DNA from: Pseudodesulfovibrio profundus
GTDB taxonomy: Bacteria; Desulfobacterota; Desulfovibrionia; Desulfovibrionales; Desulfovibrionaceae
NCBI RefSeq assembly: GCF_900217235.1
Contig: NZ_LT907975.1
Location: forward strand, 310,001-374,000
DNA: 64,000 bases
Direction: 5' to 3'
Of the stretch, positions 28,483 through 38,490 are shown in pieces. The notes below the pieces were generated by a model. That model saw only the letters and a list, made by a program, of their open reading frames with translations, searched no databases and was not told the origin of the DNA. Within the stretch, counting starts at the first letter, position 1. Each line of letters opens with the position of its first letter. The position numbers and the translations under genes were made by a program.

Positions 28483-28504
28483 TGTGTACCCGTTTTGTGT
28501 ACCC
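28483..28504. repeat. Candidate integrase arm-type sites, right end
   Basis: TGTGTACCCGTTT (28483-28495), also present at 5168-5180, is followed at once by TGTGTACCC (28496-28504). The tandem lies between the integrase ribosome site and the right attachment repeat, so integrase binding here could also repress its own gene. The role is inferred. Confidence 0.5.
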
Positions 28505-28554
28505 ACCGCTCTGACGAGCGCTTTTTGGAAGAATGTCCAATGTTTTCAAGTTCT

Positions 28555-28571
28555 TGGCGGAGAGGGTGGGA
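28555..28571. repeat. Right attachment site of the island (attR) at the tRNA-Ser 3' end
   Basis: This exact 17-bp copy of the left attachment site covers CCA, the discriminator base, the 3' acceptor strand and part of the T stem of tRNA-Ser(CGA). Confidence 0.9.
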
Positions 28572-28647
28572 TTCGAACCCACGTATGGTTTGACCCATAA
28601 CTCGATTTCGAGTCGAGCGCGTTACGGCCGGACTTCGCTACCTCTCC
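28555..28647 (-). tRNA. tRNA-Ser(CGA)
   Basis: Read on the minus strand, the 7-bp acceptor GGAGAGG / CCTCTCC is followed by discriminator G and an encoded CCA. The anticodon arm CTCGA-CTCGAAA-TCGAG gives anticodon CGA, which reads UCG. A long variable arm and GGTTCGAATCC T loop are present, as expected for serine. The gene was kept whole by the island, but its terminator now lies at 5027-5064. Confidence 0.96.
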
Positions 28648-28760
28648 GCATTATTATATGGCTAGCGCCAATGTGGAATCGCTTTATAATCAGACTCGCC
28701 TTTAGTTGCAAGTAGTTTTACAAAAAGAGGATGTTGTCTGGGTGTACCTTTGGGTAGTGA

Positions 28761-29129
28761 TTAGAGTTTGATCTCATTACTCGGGCAGTTGTGGTGATCG
28801 CATTCAATCAACGTGTCTTTGAGTTCGCCTTTGAGCCACTTGTCGACCACGTCATCAATAGGACCGTTGCAGCCTCGGATGACCTTGATCTTGTTTGCTT
28901 GGAGTATGTTGATTGCTCCCTGGCCCATGTTGCCTGCGAGCATGACCTTTACACCCATATTAGCCAGGACCGGAGCGATGTCGGATTTGCATCCGCATCC
29001 TTCAGGGGAGTCCATGGCTTCTTTCTTCAGGATATTGTTATCATCATCAAGAGTTACAATTGTATAATGATCGCAATGACCGAAATGATCGTCAATGACG
29101 CCATCTCGAGTGGGTAAAGCAAGTTTCAT
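28761..29129 (-). CDS. NifX/NifB-type dinitrogenase cofactor-binding family protein
   Basis: The 122-residue protein starts after AAGGAG. MKLALPTRDGVIDDHFGHCDHYTIV and the following SPEGCGCKSDIAPVLANMGV are characteristic of the small Mo/Fe-cluster-binding family found in many sulfate reducers without a direct link to nitrogen fixation. Extra cysteines and histidines (CGC, RGCNGPIDD, ECDHHNCP) suggest metal binding. The specific role is unknown. It follows tadA by 43 bp. Confidence 0.85.
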   Translation of the reverse strand: MKLALPTRDGVIDDHFGHCDHYTIVTLDDDNNILKKEAMDSPEGCGCKSDIAPVLANMGVKVMLAGNMGQGAINILQANKIKVIRGCNGPIDDVVDKWLKGELKDTLIECDHHNCPSNEIKL

Positions 29130-29172
29130 TTTTACTCCTTTGGTCTCATAAGGTGAGTCTTGCCCGCAAAGG

Positions 29173-29664
29173 CTATTGTTTCCTTTTTTCGAGGAAAAAA
29201 CGTTTTAAAAGACTACTGCACTCTTCTTCCATGACTCCTTCAATGTACCACATTCGGTGATTAGTGAAAGAGAGGTCATGGCCATTGAGGTTTGAAATAA
29301 TTGCCCCCGCTCTCGAGTCAAGGGCTCCCATGACAATCCCGCCGACGCGAGCATGAATCAATGCTCCAGTACACATGAGGCAGGGTTCAAGCGTTACGGC
29401 CATGATGGTATCATTGAGCCTGTAGTTGCCCATCACCTCGGATGCTTGCCTGAGACATAATATCTCAGCGTGGGCTGTTGGATCATTCAGTCCGATCGGA
29501 CGGTTGTGAGCCTTGGCAATCAACGTCCCGGTACGAGTGAATAAAGCGGCTCCAACAGGAGTTTCACCTGTTTTTGCCGCTTTACATGCTTCACTGAATG
29601 CCACATCCATCAACGCTCGCCAGGATGATCCGGCAGGCGCATCTGGAGGGGGAGTAATCTTCAT
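29173..29664 (-). CDS. tadA: tRNA adenosine(34) deaminase-like nucleoside deaminase
   Basis: The 163-residue protein has zinc and catalytic motifs HAEIL (~62) and EPCLMCTGAL (~94-99), the CDA-fold signature. VGAALFTRTGTLIAKAHNRP and the ALDSRAGAI segment fit TadA, which makes inosine at the wobble base of tRNA-Arg(ACG) in the cytoplasm. Guanine or other nucleoside deaminases of the same fold cannot be fully excluded. It begins 15 bp after purQ. Confidence 0.85.
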   Translation of the reverse strand: MKITPPPDAPAGSSWRALMDVAFSEACKAAKTGETPVGAALFTRTGTLIAKAHNRPIGLNDPTAHAEILCLRQASEVMGNYRLNDTIMAVTLEPCLMCTGALIHARVGGIVMGALDSRAGAIISNLNGHDLSFTNHRMWYIEGVMEEECSSLLKRFFLEKRKQ

Positions 29665-29679
29665 TGCCCTACAAGCGCC

Positions 29680-30495
29680 TTATTGGTTCTTGAGGTATTG
29701 TACGCCAGCTTCAAGCATGGCGAGTCCGAGAGGCATTTCACCATCAGTACCACGGGTCCAGGACGGGTGGTTTGTCGGGTGATTATACGCTTCAGGGTGG
29801 GGCATCAGACCAAAAATTCTTCCTGTTGGGTCAGTCAGGCCGGCAATTCCCAAAGGAGATCCGTTCGGATTCTGCGGGTACTCCTGAGTGATCTCTCTGG
29901 TTTCTGGGTCGACATACTGGACAGCGTGCAGATTGTTTTTGACGATCTCATCAAGCATGGCATCGTCCATGGGAATAATTTTTCCCTCACCGTGACGAAT
30001 GGGTACTTCAAGATACTCAATACCCTTTGTGAAGACGCACGGAGATTCCTGATTGATTTTAAGAGTAACCCATCGATCTTCAAAACGTCCGGAATCATTA
30101 TATGACAGCGATACCTGGCGTTCAAAGTACTTGCCGCCAATGGCCGGAAGTAATCCTAACTTGCAGAGCAATTGGAATCCATTGCAGATGCCGAGAATTA
30201 TTCCACCATTATCAAAAAAAGTTTTCAGCTGATCAAGAACGGGCTTTCCATTTTCAGTTGTGGACCATCTCCAGCGAAGGGCGGCAGCCTGCGCTGCGCC
30301 AAGATCATCTCCATCCAAAAATCCGCCGGGGCAGAGGAGATAATTATATTTTTCCATGTTCACATGACCGGATGCAAGATCAGAAAAATAGGCTATATCT
30401 ACAAGGTCTGCACCCGCTGCTTTCAGAGCGTATGCGGACTCGTTGTGACAGTTGGTACCGTATCCGGTTATGACTAAGGCATTAACGGGGGCCAT
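29680..30495 (-). CDS. purQ: Phosphoribosylformylglycinamidine synthase subunit PurQ (glutaminase)
   Basis: The 271-residue class I glutamine amidotransferase has a nucleophile cysteine in GIILGICNGFQLLCKLGLLP (~100) and the His/Glu partner in MPHPEAYNHP (~240). The opening ALVITGYGTNCHNESAYALK and the CPGGFLDGDD segment identify PurQ, which supplies ammonia to the PurL subunit in purine synthesis. The length is that of the longer PurQ forms. It is the first gene of a purQ-tadA-nifX-like run on the minus strand. Confidence 0.9.
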   Translation of the reverse strand: MAPVNALVITGYGTNCHNESAYALKAAGADLVDIAYFSDLASGHVNMEKYNYLLCPGGFLDGDDLGAAQAAALRWRWSTTENGKPVLDQLKTFFDNGGIILGICNGFQLLCKLGLLPAIGGKYFERQVSLSYNDSGRFEDRWVTLKINQESPCVFTKGIEYLEVPIRHGEGKIIPMDDAMLDEIVKNNLHAVQYVDPETREITQEYPQNPNGSPLGIAGLTDPTGRIFGLMPHPEAYNHPTNHPSWTRGTDGEMPLGLAMLEAGVQYLKNQ

Positions 30496-30638
30496 TAAAT
30501 TCTCCTCTTCGTATTGACTTTGTGGCTGTACCCTGCAAAATTTGCGAAGCAGCTATTTGCTGGGCTGCAACATACGTGTCCGGCGCGTGACAGTCAACAT
30601 GGATGAGCCATGTTGATTGTTACTGTATTTCCATATAA

Positions 30639-32312
<1,674 letters not shown>

Positions 32313-33122
32313 TTGTCATTCAACAATTTGTATGAATCAAGCCGGTCCGGTCCGTTCATTCTGGCCGGACCGTGCGTCATTGAGAATAGAGAGATCAGCC
32401 TGAAGACCGCATCGACTCTTGCGAAGATTGCGGACAACTTAGGGCTGACTCTCGTGTTCAAGTCTTCTTTTGACAAGGCGAACCGAACATCTGTTACGAG
32501 CTTTCGCGGCCCTGGCATGGATGATGGTCTGTCTATTCTGGCTGAAGTGAAAAAGGAAACAGGGCTGCCGATCGTCACTGATATCCACCATCCTGAGCAG
32601 GCTGCTCGGGTGGCTGAGGTTGCTGACGTTCTGCAGATTCCTGCATTTCTTTGCCGTCAGACAGATTTGTTGGTTGCAGCAGCCAAGACTGGTGCAGTCA
32701 TCAATATCAAGAAAGGGCAGTTCCTGGCTCCATGGGACATGAAAAATGCCGTCAACAAGGTTCGAGCATCTGGCAATGAACAGGTGTGGTTGACTGAGCG
32801 AGGGGCAACCTTCGGTTACAACAACCTTGTCGTCGATATGCGCGCCATATCTGAAATGAAGAAGTTTGACGTCCCGGTTGTCTTCGATGCGACGCACTCG
32901 GTCCAATTGCCCGGAGGACAGGGCAGTTCATCCGGCGGACAGCGCGAGTATGTCCCTGTCTTGGCTTCAGCGGCTGTGGCTGCTGGTGCCGACGGTGTAT
33001 TCATGGAAACTCATCCTGATCCGGAAAACGCCATGTGTGATGGGCCCAACAGCCTGCCTCTTGATAAGGTGGAAGCATTGCTGATCCGGTTGAAGGCTAT
33101 TTGGGAGATCAACAATGAGTGA
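32313..33122 (+). CDS. kdsA: 3-deoxy-D-manno-octulosonate 8-phosphate synthase
   Basis: The 269-residue protein starts at TTG directly after the pyrG stop; ribosome site AAGAGGGG lies upstream. [42 protein letters not shown] and the [18 protein letters not shown] stretch are diagnostic for KdsA. It condenses arabinose 5-phosphate with PEP to KDO 8-phosphate for lipopolysaccharide. Its end overlaps kdsC by 8 bp. The Cys in FLCRQ may be the residue tied to the metal-dependent class, but that was not tested. Confidence 0.97.
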   Translation: MSFNNLYESSRSGPFILAGPCVIENREISLKTASTLAKIADNLGLTLVFKSSFDKANRTSVTSFRGPGMDDGLSILAEVKKETGLPIVTDIHHPEQAARVAEVADVLQIPAFLCRQTDLLVAAAKTGAVINIKKGQFLAPWDMKNAVNKVRASGNEQVWLTERGATFGYNNLVVDMRAISEMKKFDVPVVFDATHSVQLPGGQGSSSGGQREYVPVLASAAVAAGADGVFMETHPDPENAMCDGPNSLPLDKVEALLIRLKAIWEINNE

Positions 33123-33642
33123 TCGCGCAGTGGAGATCGCCAAAAGCATCAAGCTGTTGTTGCTCGACGTTGATGGTGTCCTGACTGACGGCGGCCTGTA
33201 TTATGACGACAATGGTCTTGCCATGAAGCGTTTCAACGTTCAGGACGGCCTTGGGATCAAGCTAGCCCAATCGGCCGGACTGGAGATTGGTGTCATTACA
33301 GGTCTCAACCAAAAGCCAGTGGAGACTCGTGTACGCGAGTTGGGTATTCAGCACTATCATCCCGGCCATCACCGCAAGGCGCCTATCGTTGAATCAATTT
33401 GTGATGAAATCGGTATTTCTCCGTCTGAAGTTGCATTTATGGGTGATGACTGGATCGACCTCGGAGCCATGAGTCTTGTCGGCTTGGCTATGAGTGTACC
33501 CAATGGACAACCAGAGGTAAGAGCCGCTGCAGACTGGATATCTTCTCGCAAAGGCGGAGATGGGGCTGTTCGTGAAGCCATTTCTTTTTTGCTGGAAGCT
33601 CAAGGACTACTTGAAGAAGCAAAGAAGCAGTGGGTTGATTAA
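33115..33642 (+). CDS. kdsC: 3-deoxy-D-manno-octulosonate 8-phosphate phosphatase (HAD family)
   Basis: The 175-residue protein has HAD motif [13 protein letters not shown] with D18 and D20, [20 protein letters not shown] and [20 protein letters not shown] (motif IV), typical of the tetrameric type C0 KdsC. It releases phosphate to give KDO. The start overlaps kdsA, and the stop is followed at once by lptC. Confidence 0.95.
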   Translation: MSDRAVEIAKSIKLLLLDVDGVLTDGGLYYDDNGLAMKRFNVQDGLGIKLAQSAGLEIGVITGLNQKPVETRVRELGIQHYHPGHHRKAPIVESICDEIGISPSEVAFMGDDWIDLGAMSLVGLAMSVPNGQPEVRAAADWISSRKGGDGAVREAISFLLEAQGLLEEAKKQWVD

Positions 33643-34248
33643 ATGAAAAGGCGTCCTGCGCTTATTTCGCTGCTTATCCTTTCCATCGGTTTGGCTGTCG
33701 GCATGGCAGTCAAAAGAATGTACTTTACTGATCCCGAATCATCGGTTCAGCAGGCTGACCAGACCAACAAGACACAGCAGGAACTGATTGATGAATCCTC
33801 TATCAAAGCTGAAGATATTGAGCTGGTTCAGGGACAGCAAGGTGCGTTGAGTTGGAAGCTGCTTGCCACTTCTGCGAAGTATAATCAGGGGCAGGGCCTT
33901 GTTGGCGTAGAACGACCTCAGTTGACGGCGTTTTATGGTGAGGATCGAAAGGAAGTATACGTCAGAGGCGATCGAGGGATCGTCGATCAACGCAAGGACA
34001 ACCTCACATTGTATGAGAACGTCGGAGGGCGTTTTGGCGATATGGAACTTGAGGCAAAAGAGATGGAGTACCTCGGTTCCGCTGAAATGGTATACCTCAA
34101 GGGCGGGGTCACTGTTCGTCGACCGGACATGACGCTGACCGCCGATACTGTAGAAATCAATCTTGCTACACGCCAAATGCTCGCTGCCGGAAATGTCGTT
34201 GCTTTGCTTGCATCCAATAATCTAGAGGGAACCCCATTCAAAGAGTAG
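33643..34248 (+). CDS. lptC: LPS export ABC transporter periplasmic protein LptC
   Basis: The 201-residue protein has an N-terminal membrane anchor (about 7-23, LISLLILSIGLAVGMAV). The rest is beta-rich, with WKLLATSAKYNQG and GDRGIVDQRKDNLTLYENVGG, the LptC/OstA-like beta-jellyroll pattern. It receives LPS from LptBFG and passes it to LptA in the periplasmic bridge. Its place between kdsC and lptA supports the call. Confidence 0.9.
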   Translation: MKRRPALISLLILSIGLAVGMAVKRMYFTDPESSVQQADQTNKTQQELIDESSIKAEDIELVQGQQGALSWKLLATSAKYNQGQGLVGVERPQLTAFYGEDRKEVYVRGDRGIVDQRKDNLTLYENVGGRFGDMELEAKEMEYLGSAEMVYLKGGVTVRRPDMTLTADTVEINLATRQMLAAGNVVALLASNNLEGTPFKE

Positions 34249-34257
34249 GGAAATCAT

Positions 34258-35085
34258 ATGCAAATCATGAGAATTGTTCATGTCGTTCTATGTAGTTTTT
34301 TGCTGTTATTTTGCAGTTTTGGTTTTGCTATGGCTCAGGATTGGGGCGAGATTCGAGAAGCAACCGCGAATTTGAATGTTCGTGATAAACGATCCCCTCA
34401 AGGTGAACACGTGGTCACGCTTGCGAAAAAGCAACGTGTCAAAGTCGATTTCCTGAAAGATGATTGGTACGCGATTTTCAACCTCAATGAGAAAGTCAGG
34501 GATTTGAATAATGCTGTCGGATATGCCAATGCAGCATACTTGGTTCCTGTGAGTGGGGCAGGCAAAGAGAGTTCCGGAGTATCAGGTACTGGAGAAATCA
34601 AATCTGGAGTGAGCGCACAGCCTGAAAAGGCTAAAAGTAGTGGGGGACTCGAAGCTACAGGGGCACCTGTAAAGATTACTTCAGATCGAATGATATACGA
34701 TGAGGCGAAAAAGACCGTGTCCTTTGTCGGCAACGTCGTAGCAATTCATGGAAAGCTGACCCTCTGGTCAGAGAAGCTGACGGCATTCCTCACTACCACT
34801 CAAGGTTCATCATTAACCTCTGATTCCATTGATCGTATCGTTGCAGAGGGCAATGTCCGTGCAGAGAAAGGAACATCCAAAGGATCCTGCGGAAAGCTGA
34901 CGTATTATGTTTCCAGTCAGCTCCTCAAGATGGAAGACAACCCCAAACTTCAGGATGGTTCCAACAGCCTGAGTGGTAACGTTATCAATTTTTATGCACG
35001 TGAAAACCGTAGTGAAGTTGTCGGTGGTGACGGAAAGCGTGTGCGGGCTGTCTTCATGACCCCGGAAGGCGTGAAGGTACCATAA
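34258..35085 (+). CDS. lptA: LptA-like LPS transport protein with N-terminal SH3-like domain
   Basis: The 275-residue protein has a signal peptide (about 1-27, ending GFAMAQ). Residues ~28-90 look like a bacterial SH3 domain (ATANLNVRDKRSPQGEHVVT, then KVDFLKDDWYAIF). A low-complexity Ser/Gly linker (~100-135) leads to an OstA/LptA domain (KITSDRMIYDEAKKTVSFVG). LptA forms the periplasmic filament for LPS. The SH3 fusion is longer than E. coli LptA (185 residues) and may bind peptidoglycan. The stop overlaps lptB by one base (TAATG). Confidence 0.88.
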   Translation: MQIMRIVHVVLCSFLLLFCSFGFAMAQDWGEIREATANLNVRDKRSPQGEHVVTLAKKQRVKVDFLKDDWYAIFNLNEKVRDLNNAVGYANAAYLVPVSGAGKESSGVSGTGEIKSGVSAQPEKAKSSGGLEATGAPVKITSDRMIYDEAKKTVSFVGNVVAIHGKLTLWSEKLTAFLTTTQGSSLTSDSIDRIVAEGNVRAEKGTSKGSCGKLTYYVSSQLLKMEDNPKLQDGSNSLSGNVINFYARENRSEVVGGDGKRVRAVFMTPEGVKVP

Positions 35086-35810
35086 TGTCACAGGGTCTTG
35101 TTGCTGCTGATCTGTCCAAGCGATATGGGCAAAAAGAGGTTGTTCACTCTATCAACCTAGAGTTGAACCCCCAGGAGGTCGTTGGGTTGTTGGGGCCAAA
35201 TGGCGCAGGCAAGACGACCACCTTTTACATGCTCGTTGGCATTGTCAAACCTAATACAGGTAGGGTGACACTGCGTGATGAGCCTCTCACCAATAAACCT
35301 CTTCATGAACGCGCCCGAATGGGGGTCAGCTATCTGCCTCAGGAGAGTTCCATTTTCAAAAAACTGTCCGTACGACAGAATCTTGAAATCATATTGGAAC
35401 AAACAGCTCTGAGCCGAGCAGACCAGAATGCCCGTGCTCAAGAATTGATGGAGATGTTCCGGATTACGAAATTGGCGGATCAACCAGCCATGTTTTTGTC
35501 TGGTGGTGAGCGTCGTCGTTTGGAAATCGCTCGGGCGTTGATAATGAATCCGAAGTTTATTCTTCTCGACGAGCCCTTTGCCGGAATCGACCCGATTGCT
35601 GTAATCGATATTCAGGAAATCATTTCAGTCTTGAAAAGCATGGGGATCGGTATCCTGATTTCCGATCATAATGTCAGAGAAACCTTGAATATTTGTGATC
35701 GGGCATATCTCGTCTATGAGGGAACGGTAATTCTTGAAGGTACGCCAGAGGAGATTGTTGAAGACAGTCAGGCTCGGCAAATTTATCTTGGTGAAGACTT
35801 CAGATTGTAG
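35085..35810 (+). CDS. lptB: LPS export ABC transporter ATP-binding protein
   Basis: The 241-residue protein has Walker A GPNGAGKTTTFYM, signature LSGGERRRLEIARAL, Walker B FILLDEPFAGIDPIAV and switch His in ISDHNVRETL; the FAGIDP sequence is characteristic of LptB. It energises LPS extraction from the inner membrane together with LptFG, which are not in the window. Confidence 0.96.
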   Translation: MSQGLVAADLSKRYGQKEVVHSINLELNPQEVVGLLGPNGAGKTTTFYMLVGIVKPNTGRVTLRDEPLTNKPLHERARMGVSYLPQESSIFKKLSVRQNLEIILEQTALSRADQNARAQELMEMFRITKLADQPAMFLSGGERRRLEIARALIMNPKFILLDEPFAGIDPIAVIDIQEIISVLKSMGIGILISDHNVRETLNICDRAYLVYEGTVILEGTPEEIVEDSQARQIYLGEDFRL

Positions 35811-36032
35811 TTTATCAAGCCTTATTTTGATAAGTCGATTTACACTCCATGTAAACGTTGGTACACTTTTTTCATGGGGCGATTGTTTGTAAAATAGTTC
35901 ATATTTTTCAATAGTTATATTTGCACGCTTGCCACATGGTTTTCAGTGTGTCATAATGATATTCAAGTTATTTGGTTTTTATTAATGGATTCAATTTAGG
36001 CAGTATTTGGAAGCATGCCTTAAGGCTGGTAT

Positions 36033-37439
36033 ATGGGACTCGAACTTAGACAACAACTCAAGCTCTCGCAGCAACTGGTCATGACGCCTCAGCTGCAGCA
36101 AGCCATCAAGCTGCTGCAACTTTCGCGTTTGGAGCTGCTGGAGACTGTTCAGCAGGAATTGATGGAGAATCCGTTTCTGGATGAAGCAGAAACGGAAACT
36201 GAAATTCCTGAGCGAGAAGAGTTGACAGAGTCCCAGGCTGAAGAGGAACTTGTTCGGACTGCTGACTGGGAAAACTATCTTGGTGAATTTTCCAGTACAT
36301 CCAAGCAAGCGGCATCCAGGGACTCTGAAGTCCCGGAAGAAGGGGTGTCGTTTGAAGCTCGCCTGGCATCCAAGCCCTCGCTGGAAGGTCATCTCCACTG
36401 GCAGATGCGTTTGTCCAATTTTACTGAGCGAGAGATTGAAATAGGCGAAGCGGTCATAGGGAATATCGATCATAATGGATACCTCCAGGCATCCAATGAT
36501 GAGATACGATCCATGGTCCCCGCAACGGATGAGGAAATCGACAACCTTGTTCATCGCATTCAGCGCCTCGATCCGGTTGGTGTGTGCGCACGGACCCCCC
36601 AAGAGTGTTTGGAAGTGCAGATGGAGGTTCTTGGGTACGACGATCCCATCCTCCAATCCCTTGTCAGGGATCACCTGGAAGACCTCGAAAAGAATCGATA
36701 CAAGCCGTTGGCGCGGAAGTTCAAGATATCCATGGAAGAACTCAAGGAATATCTTGATCTCATGCAGACACTTGATCCGATGCCCGGTACCAATTTTTCC
36801 AGTACTGAACCGCACTATGTAAGTCCTGATGTTTTCGTTTACAAGTATGGTGATGAGTTTGTCATCATTCTGAATGAAGATGGGATGCCGAGACTGCAAA
36901 TGAATTCTTTCTACATGGACTCCATGCGCGGAGCTGTCGAGAAAGAGAAAGAGTATTTTCAAGAAAAGATGCGTTCTGCAGCCTGGTTGATGAAAAGTCT
37001 GTACCAACGGCAGAGAACTTTGTATAAAGTAGTTGAAAGTATTATTCGTTTTCAAAAAGAGTTTTTTGAAGTGGGCGTCACAAAGTTGAAGCCACTCATA
37101 CTCAAGGAGGTTGCTGAAGACATCGAAATGCATGAATCCACCGTTAGCCGGATTACCACGAGCAAGTATGTTTCCACTCCGCACGGGATATTTGAGTTGA
37201 AGTTCTTTTTCAACAGTGCGTTGGATCTTGACGATGGTTCCCAGGTGGGTTCGGAGAGCGTTAAGGCACTCATTAAACAGATGATTGCCGAAGAAGATAC
37301 GAAGAAACCGTTGAGCGATGAAAAAATTGGCGAAATACTCAAGGATAAGCTTGAGGTGAACATCGCCAGGCGTACCGTAGCCAAGTATCGCTCAGCAATG
37401 GGGATTCCATCTTCGTCCAAGCGCAAGCAGTACTTCTGA
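36033..37439 (+). CDS. rpoN: RNA polymerase sigma-54 factor
   Basis: The 468-residue protein has region I MGLELRQQLKLSQQLVMTPQ and LQQAIKLLQLSRLEL, the activator-interacting domain. Next comes an acidic region II, the core-binding domain with LQASNDEIRS and VCARTPQECLEVQ, the HTH around EDIEMHESTVSRITTSKYV, and the RpoN box ARRTVAKYR. It needs enhancer-binding ATPases and directs nitrogen, flagellar and other regulons. The lptB-rpoN-hpf-ptsN-rapZ order is conserved in many proteobacteria. A 222-bp gap precedes it and may hold its own promoter. Confidence 0.97.
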   Translation: MGLELRQQLKLSQQLVMTPQLQQAIKLLQLSRLELLETVQQELMENPFLDEAETETEIPEREELTESQAEEELVRTADWENYLGEFSSTSKQAASRDSEVPEEGVSFEARLASKPSLEGHLHWQMRLSNFTEREIEIGEAVIGNIDHNGYLQASNDEIRSMVPATDEEIDNLVHRIQRLDPVGVCARTPQECLEVQMEVLGYDDPILQSLVRDHLEDLEKNRYKPLARKFKISMEELKEYLDLMQTLDPMPGTNFSSTEPHYVSPDVFVYKYGDEFVIILNEDGMPRLQMNSFYMDSMRGAVEKEKEYFQEKMRSAAWLMKSLYQRQRTLYKVVESIIRFQKEFFEVGVTKLKPLILKEVAEDIEMHESTVSRITTSKYVSTPHGIFELKFFFNSALDLDDGSQVGSESVKALIKQMIAEEDTKKPLSDEKIGEILKDKLEVNIARRTVAKYRSAMGIPSSSKRKQYF

Positions 37440-37476
37440 TTTTGAACTTGTTGGACCTATAAACAGGAGGTAGCAC

Positions 37477-38019
37477 ATGAACATAAGCTTCACTTTCAAG
37501 GATTTTGAGCCGTCCGATCATTTGAAGGGCTATGCACAAAAGCGATTTGAAAAGGTAGGCAAGTTCGTCTCCGACTCCGATGAGGCCGATCTTCAGGTAA
37601 ACCTGTCGGTCGACAAGTTTCGCCATAAGGCCGATGTTATCCTGAATGCCGATAATATCCATATATCAGCGTATGAAGACTCCGAAGACATGTATGCGAC
37701 CATTGATATGGTCGTTGACAAGTTGGAAGCACAACTTCGAAAGATGCGTGAAAAGATGAAGTCTCGCGTCCGTTCCGGGCGAGGCAACAAGGTGCAGACC
37801 AATTTCTTCGCTTATGAAGAAAGCAATCGGGAGGCCGGACCTACCATTGTTGGCACCGACACATATGAACCCAAGCCAATGTCCATTGATGAGGCTGCAT
37901 TGCAACTGAATTCGCTCGACAATGATTTCCTCGTATTCCTGAATGCGGAAACAGAAGGTGTTAATGTCATTTACAGGCGGAAGAACGGCGATTACGGCCT
38001 GATTGATCCTGGTAATTAA
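37477..38019 (+). CDS. hpf: Ribosome hibernation promoting factor, long form
   Basis: The 180-residue protein starts after AGGAGG. The N-terminal domain (1-100, ISFTFKDFEPSDHLKGYAQK) is the YfiA-type ribosome-binding fold, and the C-terminal domain (~130-180, KPMSIDEAALQLNSLDNDFL and NVIYRRKNGDYGLIDP) is the dimerisation domain of long HPF. It forms 100S ribosomes in stationary phase. Confidence 0.95.
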   Translation: MNISFTFKDFEPSDHLKGYAQKRFEKVGKFVSDSDEADLQVNLSVDKFRHKADVILNADNIHISAYEDSEDMYATIDMVVDKLEAQLRKMREKMKSRVRSGRGNKVQTNFFAYEESNREAGPTIVGTDTYEPKPMSIDEAALQLNSLDNDFLVFLNAETEGVNVIYRRKNGDYGLIDPGN

Positions 38020-38022
38020 ATT

Positions 38023-38472
38023 ATGAAATTAGGTGATTATCTGGAGAAGGATTTGATCCTTCCCAATCTGACTTCCGACTCAAAGTCGGGGGTTTTGATG
38101 GAACTCATATCCCCTGTGGGTAAAGCTCTTTCCGAATTGGACACGGACTACGCAGTCCGTGTCCTTCTTGATCGTGAAAAACTCGGCACTACGGGCATCG
38201 GAGACTCCATTGCCATTCCTCATGGTAAACTGGAGAACCTGGAAAAGGTCGTTGTTGTCGTAGGAAGAAGCCCTGAAGGGGTTGACTTTGAAGCGCTGGA
38301 CAATCGTCCGTGCTCTATTTTTTTCCTGGTGCTTGCTCCCGAGCAAATCGCGGGGATGCATCTTCGGATACTCGCTCAGATTTCCAGAGTGCTTAAAGAT
38401 AAAGAATTTCGAGAACGGTTCATGGAAGCCAAAGATGTTGAAGAACTCTGGAAGCTTCTACAAGACGTATAA
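38023..38472 (+). CDS. ptsN: PTS IIA-like nitrogen regulatory protein
   Basis: The 149-residue protein has its phosphorylatable histidine at H67 in GDSIAIPHGKLENL, the EIIA-Ntr/fructose signature. It is regulatory: its phosphorylation state links carbon and nitrogen supply to potassium transport and other targets. Four bases separate it from hpf. Confidence 0.95.
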   Translation: MKLGDYLEKDLILPNLTSDSKSGVLMELISPVGKALSELDTDYAVRVLLDREKLGTTGIGDSIAIPHGKLENLEKVVVVVGRSPEGVDFEALDNRPCSIFFLVLAPEQIAGMHLRILAQISRVLKDKEFRERFMEAKDVEELWKLLQDV

Positions 38473-38490
38473 TTCGCAAAGGGTCTCTTC

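Larger units (their letters stand above)
5073..28571. mobile_element. Genomic island integrated at tRNA-Ser(CGA), carrying type 1 BREX
   Basis: The 23.5 kb segment lies between two exact copies of a 17-bp sequence (TGGCGGAGAGGGTGGGA) at 5073-5089 and 28555-28571. The right copy is the 3' end of tRNA-Ser with its CCA. The tyrosine integrase gene begins about 90 bp inside the right end, as is usual for tRNA-targeting islands. Cargo in order from the left: serine recombinase, unknown genes interrupted by an IS5-type element, RepA-like ATPase, antirepressor, repeat cluster, BREX with HEPN, integrase. Nearly all genes are on the minus strand. Confidence 0.92.

Noticed and set aside
28466-28598. 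N-terminal extension of the integrase through the tRNA
   Set aside because: It would be translated from tRNA sequence; the start at 28466 has a strong ribosome site and matches the family.
28761-29129. Evidence of a nitrogen fixation cluster
   Set aside because: Only one NifX-like protein is present, without nif genes; this family is common in sulfate reducers for other reasons.
35991-37184. Long minus-strand frame opposite rpoN
   Set aside because: Antisense shadow; rpoN has full domains and an RpoN box on the plus strand.
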